Shown: positions 55,481 to 64,000 of the stretch, piece by piece
Numbering within the stretch: position 1 is the stretch's first letter
Layout: the number at the start of each line of letters is the position of its first letter
Assembly: GCF_021568285.1 (NCBI RefSeq)
Contig: NZ_JAKGTQ010000002.1
Location: 496,001 to 560,000, forward strand
Source of the DNA: Rheinheimera sp. UJ63
GTDB lineage: Bacteria; Pseudomonadota; Gammaproteobacteria; Enterobacterales; Alteromonadaceae
Direction: 5' to 3'
DNA length: 64,000 nucleotides
Program-made: the position numbers and the translations under genes
Notes under the pieces: model-generated
What the model saw: only the letters and a program-made list of their open reading frames with translations
The model's database searches: none
Told to the model about the DNA's origin: nothing

Positions 55481-58432
55481 ATGAGAATAATGCCATCAGA
55501 TTCCAAAATTAAGCCGCTTTCCATAGCGATAAGCTGTGTGCTGGCCGGTTCACTTTTTCAAGTTCACGCCCAAGAAGCAGAAGCTGACGCGCCCAAAGCA
55601 GATGAAAAAGCCGAACGTATTCAAATTATCGGTTCACGTATTCGTACCGACGGTTTAGATCAAGCTGCGCCAATTGAAGTGATTAATGCCAGTGTTGCTG
55701 CCAGTCAGGGTATTAGCAACTTAGGTGAGTTATTACGTAATTCCACGGTTGCTGCAGGTTCAAACCAAATTACCGCTGCGGCCTCTACGGCGTTTGTTAC
55801 TGAAGGTGGTGTCGGTTCAGAAAGCATTTCATTACGCGGTTTAGGTGCAAACCGTACGCTAGTTTTATTAAACGGTCGTCGTGCTGGCCCAGCGGGTACG
55901 CGTGGCCAGGTAGCTTCTTTTGATCCGAACATTCTGCCTTTATCGGCAATTGATCGTATTGAAATCTTAAAAGATGGCGCTTCTTCGTTATATGGTTCTG
56001 ACGCCGTGGCCGGTGTTATCAACATTATTACGAAGAAGGGTGATGAAGGTACCATTAACTTTAATACCTCACAGCCTTTGGAAGAAGGCGGTGAAACGTA
56101 TCAATTAAACGGTACTTACGGCAAAACCTTTGGCCGTGGTTCATTCCGTATTGTCGGTGATTACAAAGTGCAGCAAGAATTAGCACAAGGTCAGCGTAGC
56201 TTCTTTAACTGTGCCGAGCGTTACTATTTTGATCCTGCAACTAATGAACGCGTAGACCCAATTGATCCGCGTACCGGCAGCTATCATTGTAACGATTTAT
56301 TATGGGGTCATGTTTGGATTTACGATTATCAACGTGATGGCGGCAACGTCCCAGCGGGTGCTAAAGCGCAATATGATTATGATGGTAACTTAGGTCAGTA
56401 TATTCCTGGGTTTGCAACTGATCCCAACAATCCGGACTTTATGGTAACACCACCCGGTTGGTTCCCGGTGGCTTATGATCGTTTGTCAGATTCCGTCACT
56501 AACGCAGATCACCCGTTTCAAGATTTAGAAACACTGATCCCGAAAAACGAATTAATGACCGTGTATGCACAAGGTGATTATGAATTAAATGACACCACCA
56601 GTTTATACGGTGAAGTGTTATTAAATCGCCGTCAAACCACCACCAACGGCTATCGCCAATTTTGGAATTATCAGTACAACGAAAACTTCTTTGCTGGTGA
56701 TCCATTAAGTGCCGGTTGGACGGGGGCACAGTGGTTAAGCCCAACGGCCATTACCGATCACTCTGGTGATAAAATCACCGTGGATTACCGCCGTTTTGTC
56801 GCCGGTATTAATGGTGATATTGGTAACTGGTATTATGATGTGGCTTATCAAAATAGCCATAGCAGCGGTGATTATAAATCGAAACTGATTTATGAAGACG
56901 CGATCACCCCTTACAACTTTGTTCCGGGTTCTTGCGTAGGTGAAACAACACCGATCCGTGGCGTGCCTTGTGTGGATGTGCCTTGGTTAGATCCACAATT
57001 CTTAGCTGGTAACATTTCACCTGAAATCCGTGATTTCTTGTTTGGTGAGCAAACGGGTAATACTGTTTATAAACAACAATCAGTTGAAGGTTTTATTTCG
57101 GGTGATTTATTTGAATTACCCGCCGGCTTTATCGGTACTGCGGTCGGTTTCCAGTTCCAAAAAGACTCAATCAATGACGTCCCTGGCGAAGAGACCTTAC
57201 GTGAAAATACTTGGGGCCAAACCTCGGCTGGTATTACTGCCGGTTCACATATCAGCCGTGCGGTATTTGCTGAGTTCCAAGTGCCATTAGTACGTGATTT
57301 ACCGGGTATTCAAGCGTTAGATTTAACCATCTCAGGCCGTTACACCGATGTGTCTTCTTATGGCGGTGATAATACCTATAAAGCGGGTATAAACTGGACC
57401 ATCGTCGATGGCGTGCGGGTGCGCGCTTCACGGGGTACCTCGTTCCGTTCACCGGCATTATTTGAATTATATTTAAATAATCAAACGAGCTTTGCTTCAC
57501 AAAGAGCAATTGATACGTGTATTCGTTGGGCTGATAGCGCCGGTGGTACAGTTGATCCACGTATAGCAGCAAACTGTGCTGCTGACGGTATCCCCGGTGA
57601 TTATGGTGGTGGTGCTATTACTGCCACCGTTACGACGGGTGGTGGAGCTGGGCAGTTAACCGCTGAAACATCAATTTCAGAGAACATAGGCTTAGTATGG
57701 ACCCCTGACTTTGACAACCATGATATCAGTGCATCAATTGATTATTTTAATATTGAAATTACCGGTGAAGTCACTAATCTTTCAGCAGGCGAGATAGTGT
57801 ATAACTGCTATATCTCTGAAAACTTTAGCACGGAACCACTATGTACTCAGTTTGACCGCGATCCTGTCGATTTACGCATTACTAATGTTCGTGGTGGTTA
57901 TCTAAACATTGCAAACCAAGTTAATCGCGGTTTTGATGTAACATTAGGTTATGCTACTGATACTAAAATTGGTCGTTTCAGTGCCAGTTATCAACATACC
58001 CGTCAATTAGAAGCAGCGAGTCAATTGTTTCCAACCAGCACACCAGATGATCGCACAGGAGACTTTGGCAGTCCGAAAGATGTGGGCAATCTGTTCGTTG
58101 GCTTAGAATATCAAGACTGGTCGGTTAACTGGATTGCTCGCTACGTTGGTTCAGTTTCTAATGAAAGATATGTAAACAACCCAGAATACCGAGATCAGGC
58201 TATTACAGTAGTAGCTGCTGCTGATTCTGTGGTTTACCATACTTTCTCACTAACAAAAGACTTTACTGATGTTGGCTTAGACGTAACTTTGGGTGTATCA
58301 AATGCGTTTGATAAAGAACCACCAAAAGTGAGTTCTGTAAGTAGTATTAGTCGCTTAGGCACCTCAGCGTTTTACAGTCAATATGACTGGTTAGGTCGTC
58401 GGGTGTTCTTAAATATGTCTTATAATTTCTAA
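55481..58432 (+). CDS. TonB-dependent outer-membrane receptor
   Basis: Gated outer-membrane importer of 983 residues. The ATG at 55481 has AGGGAAA upstream; a longer in-frame start 23 codons earlier lacks this. A signal peptide (about 1-30, LSIAISCVLAGSLFQVHAQ) precedes a short acidic stretch, then ERIQIIGSRIRTDGLDQA. This resembles the TonB-box and plug opening common in Alteromonadales and Xanthomonadales receptors. The plug has NLGELLRNS, VLLNGRR and DGASSLYGSDAVAGVINII (about 66-190). A beta-barrel ends in FLNMSYNF with terminal Phe. The ligand is not predictable. A terminator follows, then a sulfotransferase-like and a halogenase gene. Confidence 0.9.
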   Translation: MRIMPSDSKIKPLSIAISCVLAGSLFQVHAQEAEADAPKADEKAERIQIIGSRIRTDGLDQAAPIEVINASVAASQGISNLGELLRNSTVAAGSNQITAAASTAFVTEGGVGSESISLRGLGANRTLVLLNGRRAGPAGTRGQVASFDPNILPLSAIDRIEILKDGASSLYGSDAVAGVINIITKKGDEGTINFNTSQPLEEGGETYQLNGTYGKTFGRGSFRIVGDYKVQQELAQGQRSFFNCAERYYFDPATNERVDPIDPRTGSYHCNDLLWGHVWIYDYQRDGGNVPAGAKAQYDYDGNLGQYIPGFATDPNNPDFMVTPPGWFPVAYDRLSDSVTNADHPFQDLETLIPKNELMTVYAQGDYELNDTTSLYGEVLLNRRQTTTNGYRQFWNYQYNENFFAGDPLSAGWTGAQWLSPTAITDHSGDKITVDYRRFVAGINGDIGNWYYDVAYQNSHSSGDYKSKLIYEDAITPYNFVPGSCVGETTPIRGVPCVDVPWLDPQFLAGNISPEIRDFLFGEQTGNTVYKQQSVEGFISGDLFELPAGFIGTAVGFQFQKDSINDVPGEETLRENTWGQTSAGITAGSHISRAVFAEFQVPLVRDLPGIQALDLTISGRYTDVSSYGGDNTYKAGINWTIVDGVRVRASRGTSFRSPALFELYLNNQTSFASQRAIDTCIRWADSAGGTVDPRIAANCAADGIPGDYGGGAITATVTTGGGAGQLTAETSISENIGLVWTPDFDNHDISASIDYFNIEITGEVTNLSAGEIVYNCYISENFSTEPLCTQFDRDPVDLRITNVRGGYLNIANQVNRGFDVTLGYATDTKIGRFSASYQHTRQLEAASQLFPTSTPDDRTGDFGSPKDVGNLFVGLEYQDWSVNWIARYVGSVSNERYVNNPEYRDQAITVVAAADSVVYHTFSLTKDFTDVGLDVTLGVSNAFDKEPPKVSSVSSISRLGTSAFYSQYDWLGRRVFLNMSYNF

Positions 58433-58447
58433 TTATAAGTGTGAGTA

Positions 58448-58482
58448 AAAATGCCGACTTAGGTCGGCATTTTCCTTTTTTT
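58448..58482 (+). terminator. Terminator after the TonB-dependent receptor gene
   Basis: AAATGCCGAC, four-base loop TTAG, GTCGGCATTT then TCCTTTTTTT. A clear stem with a nearby T-run. It ends the receptor transcript or lowers readthrough into the sulfotransferase gene, which starts 28 bases later. Confidence 0.85.
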
Positions 58483-58509
58483 CTAGTCTTGTTGTTGGAA
58501 ACCAGCCTC

Positions 58510-59301
58510 ATGCCTCGCGTGTTTGCCAAGCCTGATACTTTGAACGATCTTAATCCACAATTTAACCAGCCAGCTTTAACGCAACCGGTGTTTTTAAACT
58601 CAGTGCCTAAGTGCGGTACACATTTGTTGCGTAATATTTTCCGGATGTTTGTTCCTGTTGCACAACAATATCATGACGCTTTTGTGCAAATTCCTAACTT
58701 GCGCCAGTGTCTGCCGGCGTTTAATCCGGCCAAGCCGATGTTAAGTTGGGGGCACTTACTGTTTTCGGATGAATCGGCCTTAGCCACGCAAAAAGCGGTG
58801 CAATATATTATTGTGCGTGACCCTTATGACTGGGTATTAGCGCGTGCACGCTTCTTTTTATCGGATACCTTTCAAGGGCAGATGGACCATTTAAAAGGCG
58901 GTCGCATTAAAATTAATGAAATGCTCAATATGATGATCTTTGGCATTTATCAAAAGGCGCCTACCTTACAAGAAATTTATAGCCATAACGCCGTTGCTTG
59001 GTTAGGCACCGGCATCAAATTAGTGCGTTATGAAGATGTGATTACCCATTTAAAAAAACTCGATACGCCCGCCGCTGAGCAGTATTTTACTGAGTTATTG
59101 CAGCCAGTATTAGTCAACGGTTGCTTACCCGAAGATTGGCGCCGCCGTATTGAACTGGGTTCAGATCGCCAGCAGAGCGGCACCTATAGAGAGAATCTGG
59201 CTGGGATCAGTGCCGAGATCCCAGACGAATTACCCGATATGCAAAAACGTTTAGTCGAATATGCTGCGCCAGGTTTGCGGCATATTTTAGGTTATTACTA
59301 A
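58510..59301 (+). CDS. Sulfotransferase-like protein
   Basis: 263-residue cytosolic protein with the two PAPS-binding motifs of sulfotransferases: SVPKCGTHLLRNIF (5' phosphosulfate loop, about 30-43) and QYIIVRDPYDWVLARARFF (3' phosphate motif, about 98-116). The acceptor is unknown. A catalytic His is not obvious. The ATG at 58510 has GGAAA upstream; the longer in-frame reading would run through the terminator stem and is rejected. It lies 14 bases before the halogenase gene and probably shares its transcript. Alternative: another P-loop transferase. Confidence 0.72.
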   Translation: MPRVFAKPDTLNDLNPQFNQPALTQPVFLNSVPKCGTHLLRNIFRMFVPVAQQYHDAFVQIPNLRQCLPAFNPAKPMLSWGHLLFSDESALATQKAVQYIIVRDPYDWVLARARFFLSDTFQGQMDHLKGGRIKINEMLNMMIFGIYQKAPTLQEIYSHNAVAWLGTGIKLVRYEDVITHLKKLDTPAAEQYFTELLQPVLVNGCLPEDWRRRIELGSDRQQSGTYRENLAGISAEIPDELPDMQKRLVEYAAPGLRHILGYY

Positions 59302-59315
59302 CAGGAGAGTCGGTG

Positions 59316-60941
59316 ATGCAGCGACCGCAAGTATTAATTGTTGGCGGCGGTTCAGCCGGTTGGATGACGGCAGCCTACCTTAATGGCGCATTAAATAAAG
59401 CAGGCCGTGAACCTCGCGTGAATATCCATTTATTGGAGTCTCCTGATATTCCACGCATTTCAGTGGGTGAAGCAACGATCCCTTCTATGCGTCATCTGTT
59501 AGCGGTAATTGGCGTTGATGAAATGGAATTTATGCGCGCGACCGATGCGACTTTTAAGCAGTCAATTAAGTACGCCAACTGGGTACACAACGATAATACG
59601 TTCTATCACCATCCTTTTAGCAGTATGCGTACGCAACCCTTAGACCATTTAGCCGAAGAATGGCTGCGCAGTGATCGCAGTATTCCCTTTATGGAAACCT
59701 GCTCAGCACAACCGATTATATGTGAGATGGGTTTAGCGCCAAAAATGCTTGGGCAATGGGATATGGGCCCACCGCTTAATTATGCTTATCATATGAATGC
59801 GCAAAAGTTTGCCGATTATTTGCGTGATTTTTCCGTGGCGCGGGGGGTTAAACATACCCTGGCCAATCTGCAAGACGTGCAAATGAAGGCCGAGCAGCAG
59901 ATTGGCGCTATCGTCACCGATCAAGGGGCAACGCTGGCGGCAGATTTATTTGTCGATTGCACCGGTTTTAGTGCCAAATTAATTGAAAAACAACTCGGTG
60001 TCGGTTTTGAAGATTGTTCCCAGTGGTTGCTCTGCGATCGCGCCATTACCATGCATATTCCTTATGATCGGTTCTATCCGGGTATGGTGCGGCCTTATAC
60101 TACGGCCACCGCATTATCCAATGGTTGGATCTGGGATATCCCCATGCAAAACCAACGGTCAGTCGGTTATGTTCATAGCAGTGCTTTTATTAGTATTGAA
60201 GAGGCTGAGCGTGAAATGCGTGCTTATCAAGGGGTGGGGTGTGAAGATTTGCCGCATCGGGTGGTTAATTTTAAAGTCGGCCGGCGTAAACAAAACTGGC
60301 AAGGTAACTGTGTGGCCATTGGCTTATCGGGAGGCTTTATTGAACCGCTGGAATCAACCGGTTTATATCTCAGTGATTTAGGCGCCGTCACCTTAGCGGA
60401 GCATTTTCCGTTTGCCGCTGAAGATATGCCGCTGCTGGCCAGTCGTTATAATCGTATCTTATCTAATCGCTTTTATGAAATTCTCGATTTTATCAATATG
60501 CACTATTGCATGACACAGCGCACCGACACCGCTTTTTGGCGAGAAGTACAAAAACCGGAGCGAATTACCGAGCGTTTAAAAGCCAAGTTAGCATTTTGGA
60601 AAGTCAAACCGCCTAGTGCCCATGATTTTCAGGATCAGTGGTTCCCGGGGATGGATCCACAGGGCAGTCATGATGGTTTCAGTGATATGCGCGCGGCGGT
60701 TGATACCGGCGGGCTGTGGAATCACGAAAGTTATCAATGCATTTTATATGGTATGGATTACCTGCGAGCGCATTGTGCAGAACGTTACGGGCCGAATTTA
60801 CCGGCAACGCAAATTCACCGAGCAATATTACAGCGCTTACAAATGGCACGACACAAATTGCCGCCGCATGCGCATTGGTTACAGCAAGCCGTTGGTATGC
60901 CAACCTATGCGACTGAGTCCAAACCTGCGGGTTGGGTCTAA
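59316..60941 (+). CDS. FAD-dependent tryptophan-halogenase family protein
   Basis: 541-residue flavoprotein of the PrnA/RebH type. FAD site GGGSAGWMTAAYL (about 10-22); VGEATIP (about 50-56); the catalytic Lys region ATFKQSIKYANW (Lys81), equivalent to Lys79 of PrnA and RebH; WIWDIP (271-276), the halogenase WxWxIP signature; and EPLESTG (about 343-349). All marks of an active halogenase are present. The ATG at 59316 has AGGAGAG upstream. Whether it halogenates free tryptophan is uncertain: relatives beside TonB-dependent receptors have no proven substrate. A separate FAD reductase would be required. Confidence 0.87.
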   Translation: MQRPQVLIVGGGSAGWMTAAYLNGALNKAGREPRVNIHLLESPDIPRISVGEATIPSMRHLLAVIGVDEMEFMRATDATFKQSIKYANWVHNDNTFYHHPFSSMRTQPLDHLAEEWLRSDRSIPFMETCSAQPIICEMGLAPKMLGQWDMGPPLNYAYHMNAQKFADYLRDFSVARGVKHTLANLQDVQMKAEQQIGAIVTDQGATLAADLFVDCTGFSAKLIEKQLGVGFEDCSQWLLCDRAITMHIPYDRFYPGMVRPYTTATALSNGWIWDIPMQNQRSVGYVHSSAFISIEEAEREMRAYQGVGCEDLPHRVVNFKVGRRKQNWQGNCVAIGLSGGFIEPLESTGLYLSDLGAVTLAEHFPFAAEDMPLLASRYNRILSNRFYEILDFINMHYCMTQRTDTAFWREVQKPERITERLKAKLAFWKVKPPSAHDFQDQWFPGMDPQGSHDGFSDMRAAVDTGGLWNHESYQCILYGMDYLRAHCAERYGPNLPATQIHRAILQRLQMARHKLPPHAHWLQQAVGMPTYATESKPAGWV

Positions 60942-60971
60942 TCTGACATTAGCGTGTCACGGAGCAAACAG

Positions 60972-61772
60972 ATGTTGCTATGGGCAGATTTACAGCGTTT
61001 AAACCGCCTAGAGCGACGCTGGTTACATTGGTTTTTATGTATTATTTTGAGCAGTACAATTTGGTTTAGTTGGCAAAGCACGGATTGGCAGAGCTATGGG
61101 TCAATAACCCTAAATTGGTTTATCAGCCCGCTGAGTGCCATCAGTGGTGTCTTGTGCGTGGTGATGGTCGCCAAAGGCTTGATGTCGAACTGGATTTGGG
61201 GGCTGATCAGTGCCAGTAGCTACGGTTTGCTCGCTTGGACCTCGGGCTATTATGGTGATTGGTTAATTAATTGGTTTTACTTTTTACCTGCGCAATTTTT
61301 TATTTATTTTAGCTGGCGTCAACATCTTTGCGCTGAAAGTCAGATCATCAAGATGCGGCGGTTAGGGCGGCATTGGTTTTGGGTGTTGGCTTTAGTTGTA
61401 CTGGGGATTGCGGCACTTACCGCGGTATTAGCCGAGCTCGACGGCTTTATTAGTGAAGCCTTACAGCGTAATTCACAGGTGTATGCCAGCTTACGCGAAT
61501 TAACCGGGCTGACGTTTAGCGGTCCACTGCTGGATAGCGCGACGGTGGTATTACAAATTGCCGCGCAATTATTGATGATCCGCATGTATGCGGCGCAGTG
61601 GCCATTTTGGATCCTGACCAATGTCTTAACGTTGTTTGCTTGGAGTTTGGTATTGCTAACGGATCCAAGTGCAACAGCCTATGCGGTACCCACCTTATTA
61701 ATGTGGAGCGCATTTTTAATGAATTCGATTTACGGCATGATTAGCTGGCACAAAGGAGCATCAGAGCATTGA
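60972..61772 (+). CDS. pnuC: Nicotinamide riboside transporter, PnuC family
   Basis: Inner-membrane facilitator of 266 residues with about seven segments. LMSNWIWGLISASSYGLLAW (about 73-92), a basic loop, then LDSATVVLQIAAQLLMIRMY and WPFWILTNV (about 195-225) match PnuC transporters, which move nicotinamide riboside and depend on phosphorylation inside. The ATG at 60972 has GGAG seven bases upstream, so an in-frame GTG six codons earlier is less likely. Its stop overlaps the start of the NadR-like gene, the enzyme that traps imported substrate, which strongly supports the substrate call. Confidence 0.87.
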   Translation: MLLWADLQRLNRLERRWLHWFLCIILSSTIWFSWQSTDWQSYGSITLNWFISPLSAISGVLCVVMVAKGLMSNWIWGLISASSYGLLAWTSGYYGDWLINWFYFLPAQFFIYFSWRQHLCAESQIIKMRRLGRHWFWVLALVVLGIAALTAVLAELDGFISEALQRNSQVYASLRELTGLTFSGPLLDSATVVLQIAAQLLMIRMYAAQWPFWILTNVLTLFAWSLVLLTDPSATAYAVPTLLMWSAFLMNSIYGMISWHKGASEH

Positions 61773-62806
61773 GTAAAGTAGGCGTTTTTCCAGGGAAGTT
61801 TTTACCGCCTCATCGTGGCCACTTAACCGCGATACTGCGCGCACATGCACTGTGTGACAAACTGTACGTGGTGATCAGTGAGCGAAGCCATGAAGATGGT
61901 GAGTTATGTCGGGTTGCCGGTATTCCTTATATTGACGGTGTACTTCGTCAGCGTTGGTTGTCGCAAGAGCTGCAAGGCTTGGGGATCCGGGTATTGCTGC
62001 AAAACGAAGATGCGATCCCTGCGTTTCCGCAAGGTTGGGGAGAATATGCCGGGTTGTTACAACACACCGTGCCAGAGCCGTTTGCAGTGATATTTGGTGG
62101 CGAAGAAGATTATCGTGCCGGTCATCAGCAGCATTTTCCTAACATCGATTATCGGGTGTTAGATCCGCAACGCACCCAATGGCCGATCAGTGGCACTGAA
62201 ATTCGCAACCGACCCTATTTACACTGGGATTATATTGCCGGTGCTGCTCGGCCGTTTTTTGCGCGTAAAGTGCTGATCACCGGGCCTGAGTCTTGCGGTA
62301 AAACCACCTTAACCCGCAAGCTCGCCAAAGTATATTGTACTTCTTGGTCAGAAGAGCTGGGGCGTGATTATCAAGAAGACGTGGTGGGCGGCAATGGCGA
62401 TTTATTTAATTTAGAAGATTTCAATCGTATTACCCATTTGCAATACGAGCAAGATTGGCATGCCTTACGTAGTGCCAACAAGGTCTGTTTTTTCGATACT
62501 GATGCGGTGGTCACTGCTTTTTTCAGTCAGGTGTTTTTAGGCAATGTCGCTAGTCGTATCGAGAGTTTTATTGATCCGCTGAAATATGACTTAATCATCG
62601 CGCTGGAGCCGACCGTGCCCTGGGTAGCGGATGGCATGCGCGAATTAGGTTCGCCGCACGTACGCCAACAAAGCTTTCAGCAGTTGCTCGACTTGTATCA
62701 GCAGTATGGTTTTCCTGCAGATCGTATCTTACGTATTAGCTCGGCTGATTATTACGAACGGTTAGAGAGTTGCATCAGTGCGGTTGATGCATTATTGCAA
62801 AAATAG
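61769..62806 (+). CDS. NadR-like NMN adenylyltransferase / ribosylnicotinamide kinase
   Basis: Two-domain salvage enzyme of 345 residues. An N-terminal adenylyltransferase carries GVFPGKFLPPHRGHL (about 5-19) and ISGTEIRNRP (about 145-154). A C-terminal ribosylnicotinamide kinase has Walker A GPESCGKTT (about 172-180). The N-terminal DNA-binding helix-turn-helix of enterobacterial NadR is absent, so it is an enzyme without the repressor part. It should phosphorylate nicotinamide riboside from PnuC to NMN and then make NAD. The start is TTG with AAGGAG upstream, overlapping the pnuC stop. Confidence 0.88.
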   Translation: MSKVGVFPGKFLPPHRGHLTAILRAHALCDKLYVVISERSHEDGELCRVAGIPYIDGVLRQRWLSQELQGLGIRVLLQNEDAIPAFPQGWGEYAGLLQHTVPEPFAVIFGGEEDYRAGHQQHFPNIDYRVLDPQRTQWPISGTEIRNRPYLHWDYIAGAARPFFARKVLITGPESCGKTTLTRKLAKVYCTSWSEELGRDYQEDVVGGNGDLFNLEDFNRITHLQYEQDWHALRSANKVCFFDTDAVVTAFFSQVFLGNVASRIESFIDPLKYDLIIALEPTVPWVADGMRELGSPHVRQQSFQQLLDLYQQYGFPADRILRISSADYYERLESCISAVDALLQK

Positions 62807-62866
62807 CCTTGCTGATTAAAATCTTTGCAAACAGTGCTGACCAGCAGTAGTCAGCGCCGGTTCGGC

Positions 62867-62875
62867 TGTTATAAT
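62867..62875 (+). promoter_or_regulatory. Extended -10 promoter element of glnS
   Basis: TG-T-TATAAT (TG at 62867-62868, TATAAT at 62870-62875), a perfect extended -10 lying 48 bases before the glnS ATG. No good -35 hexamer lies at the usual distance, which fits an extended -10 promoter. Confidence 0.6.
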
Positions 62876-62922
62876 GCCACATCATTTTTCGGTTCTCGTA
62901 GAATAAAAGGACACCAAGTATT

Positions 62923-64000
62923 ATGTCGGACGTCATTTCGCGCCCAACGAATTTTATACGGCAAATTATTGATGCCGATCTGGCCAATGGTAAGCACAGT
63001 GGCGTTCAAACCCGTTTCCCGCCTGAGCCTAATGGTTACCTGCATATTGGTCATGCTAAGTCTATTTGTTTGAATTTTGGCATTGCGCAAGATTATCAGG
63101 GGCAGTGTAATCTGCGTTTTGATGATACTAACCCTGAAAAAGAAAACGTCGAGTTTGTTGAGTCGATTAAACGTGACGTTAGCTGGTTAGGTTTTGAGTG
63201 GTCTGGCGATGTGCGTTACTCATCAGATTACTTCGAACAGCTATATGGCTATGCGGTGGAGTTAATCAACAAAGGCTTAGCCTATGTCTGTTTCTTAAAT
63301 GGCGAGCAAATGCGCGAATACCGTGGCAATTTAACCCAGCCAGGTAAACCTAGCCCATATCGTGATACCAGCCCAGCAGAAAACTTAGCCTTATTTGAAA
63401 AAATGCGGGCTGGTGGTTTTAAAGAAGGTGAGTGCTCATTACGTGCAAAAATCGACATGAGCTCCTCTTTTATCTGTTTGCGCGATCCGGTTATCTACCG
63501 GGTAAAATTTGCGCATCACCATCAAACGGGTGACAAGTGGTGCATTTACCCAATGTATGACTTTACCCATTGTATTTCTGATGCGTTAGAGGGTATTACG
63601 CACTCGTTATGTACGCTGGAGTTTCAAGACAACCGTCGTTTATATGATTGGATCTTAGATAACATCAGTATTGCATGTCATCCACAGCAAATTGAATTTT
63701 CGCGTTTAAACCTTGAATATGCAGTGATGAGTAAGCGTAAATTACAAACCTTAGTGGCAGAGCAAGTGGTACAAGGCTGGGATGACCCACGTATGCCGAC
63801 GATCGCCGGTTTACGCCGTCGTGGCTTTACCGCCGCCGCCATTCGTGAGTTTGCTAAGCGTATCGGTGTGACGAAGCAAGATAACGTTATTGAAATGAGC
63901 GCGTTAGAAGCCTGTATTCGTGAAGATTTAGACACGTCAGCACCGCGGGCGATGGCCGTTCTTGATCCGATCAAGGTCACTATCACGAATTATCCAGCAG
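62923..64000 (+). CDS. glnS: Glutaminyl-tRNA synthetase, 3' end outside window
   Basis: Class I synthetase charging tRNA-Gln. 359 residues are seen from the ATG at 62923 to the window edge. The HIGH motif is [14 protein letters not shown] (about 33-46), followed by [11 protein letters not shown] (about 65-75). The second signature (MSKRKL, about residue 269) stands for KMSKS. The overall text is very close to E. coli GlnS. The anticodon-binding barrel at the C-terminus is beyond the window. It has its own promoter and is not part of the pnuC unit. Confidence 0.97.
   Translation, partial: MSDVISRPTNFIRQIIDADLANGKHSGVQTRFPPEPNGYLHIGHAKSICLNFGIAQDYQGQCNLRFDDTNPEKENVEFVESIKRDVSWLGFEWSGDVRYSSDYFEQLYGYAVELINKGLAYVCFLNGEQMREYRGNLTQPGKPSPYRDTSPAENLALFEKMRAGGFKEGECSLRAKIDMSSSFICLRDPVIYRVKFAHHHQTGDKWCIYPMYDFTHCISDALEGITHSLCTLEFQDNRRLYDWILDNISIACHPQQIEFSRLNLEYAVMSKRKLQTLVAEQVVQGWDDPRMPTIAGLRRRGFTAAAIREFAKRIGVTKQDNVIEMSALEACIREDLDTSAPRAMAVLDPIKVTITNYPA

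Noticed and set aside
57030..57572. Overlapping alternative-frame open frames inside the TonB-dependent receptor gene, considered as a frameshift sign
   Set aside because: The receptor frame continues through with sensible barrel sequence and ends in the expected Phe; the others are shadows.
1..64000. Prophage, insertion sequence or integrative element
   Set aside because: No integrase, transposase, terminal repeats or phage structural genes were seen, and the tRNA-Asn cluster is not followed by a duplicated 3' end that would mark an attachment site.

Overview
The window looks like chromosomal core DNA of a marine or freshwater gammaproteobacterium near Rheinheimera, Alishewanella or Arsukibacterium. 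This is inferred from gene content: rsx genes, an EF-G2 paralogue, CsdA/CsdE/TcdA, lolCDE-comEC-msbA-lpxK-kdsB synteny, a large TonB-dependent receptor, a tryptophan-halogenase-family protein and a BLUF photoreceptor. Base composition is moderate and no phage, insertion sequence or CRISPR was seen. Both ends cut genes: rsxC on the left and glnS on the right.

Layout. 1-4.7 kb: rsxABC (electron transport to SoxR or ferredoxin) and a degenerate GGDEF-EAL protein of CsrD type. 4.8-5.15 kb: three identical tRNA-Asn genes behind one strong promoter. 5.2-9 kb: a perfect inverted pair of DnaA-box-like sequences, a MATE exporter and uvrB. 9-16.1 kb: a leftward cluster of an ATP-grasp ligase, an alpha-E protein, an ATP-grasp/alpha-E fusion, a transglutaminase-like protein and a CoA-transferase. 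16.2-26 kb: EF-G2, RluA, a lipoprotein, RimO, a DUF1993 protein, an alcohol dehydrogenase, BLUF, YlqF and a DUF3087 protein. 25.8-34.7 kb: csiV, mfd, a PilZ-like protein, lolCDE and a DUF2062 protein. 34.8-43.8 kb: comEC, msbA, lpxK, a Trm112-like gene, kdsB, a pseudouridine synthase, tcdA, csdE and csdA. 44-55.3 kb: a nearly complete TCA block, with gltA divergent from sdhCDAB-sucAB-sucCD and separated into transcription units by hairpins. 55.4-62.8 kb: a TonB-dependent receptor followed by a tight four-gene unit (sulfotransferase-like, FAD halogenase, PnuC, NadR-like). 62.9 kb to the end: glnS.

Two parts are the best candidates for undescribed biology. The first is the ATP-grasp/alpha-E/transglutaminase cluster. 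It carries two ATP-grasp paralogues: the free one keeps the catalytic motifs and the fused one has lost nearly all of them, which suggests an active ligase plus a pseudo-enzyme scaffold. The second is the receptor-sulfotransferase-halogenase-PnuC-NadR region, which puts nicotinamide riboside uptake and activation in one operon with two putative tailoring enzymes. ComEC also carries a C-terminal hydrolase-like region without recognisable metal ligands. Several perfect inverted repeats in intergenic DNA are unexplained. All functional calls come from reading motifs by eye; no database search was possible.
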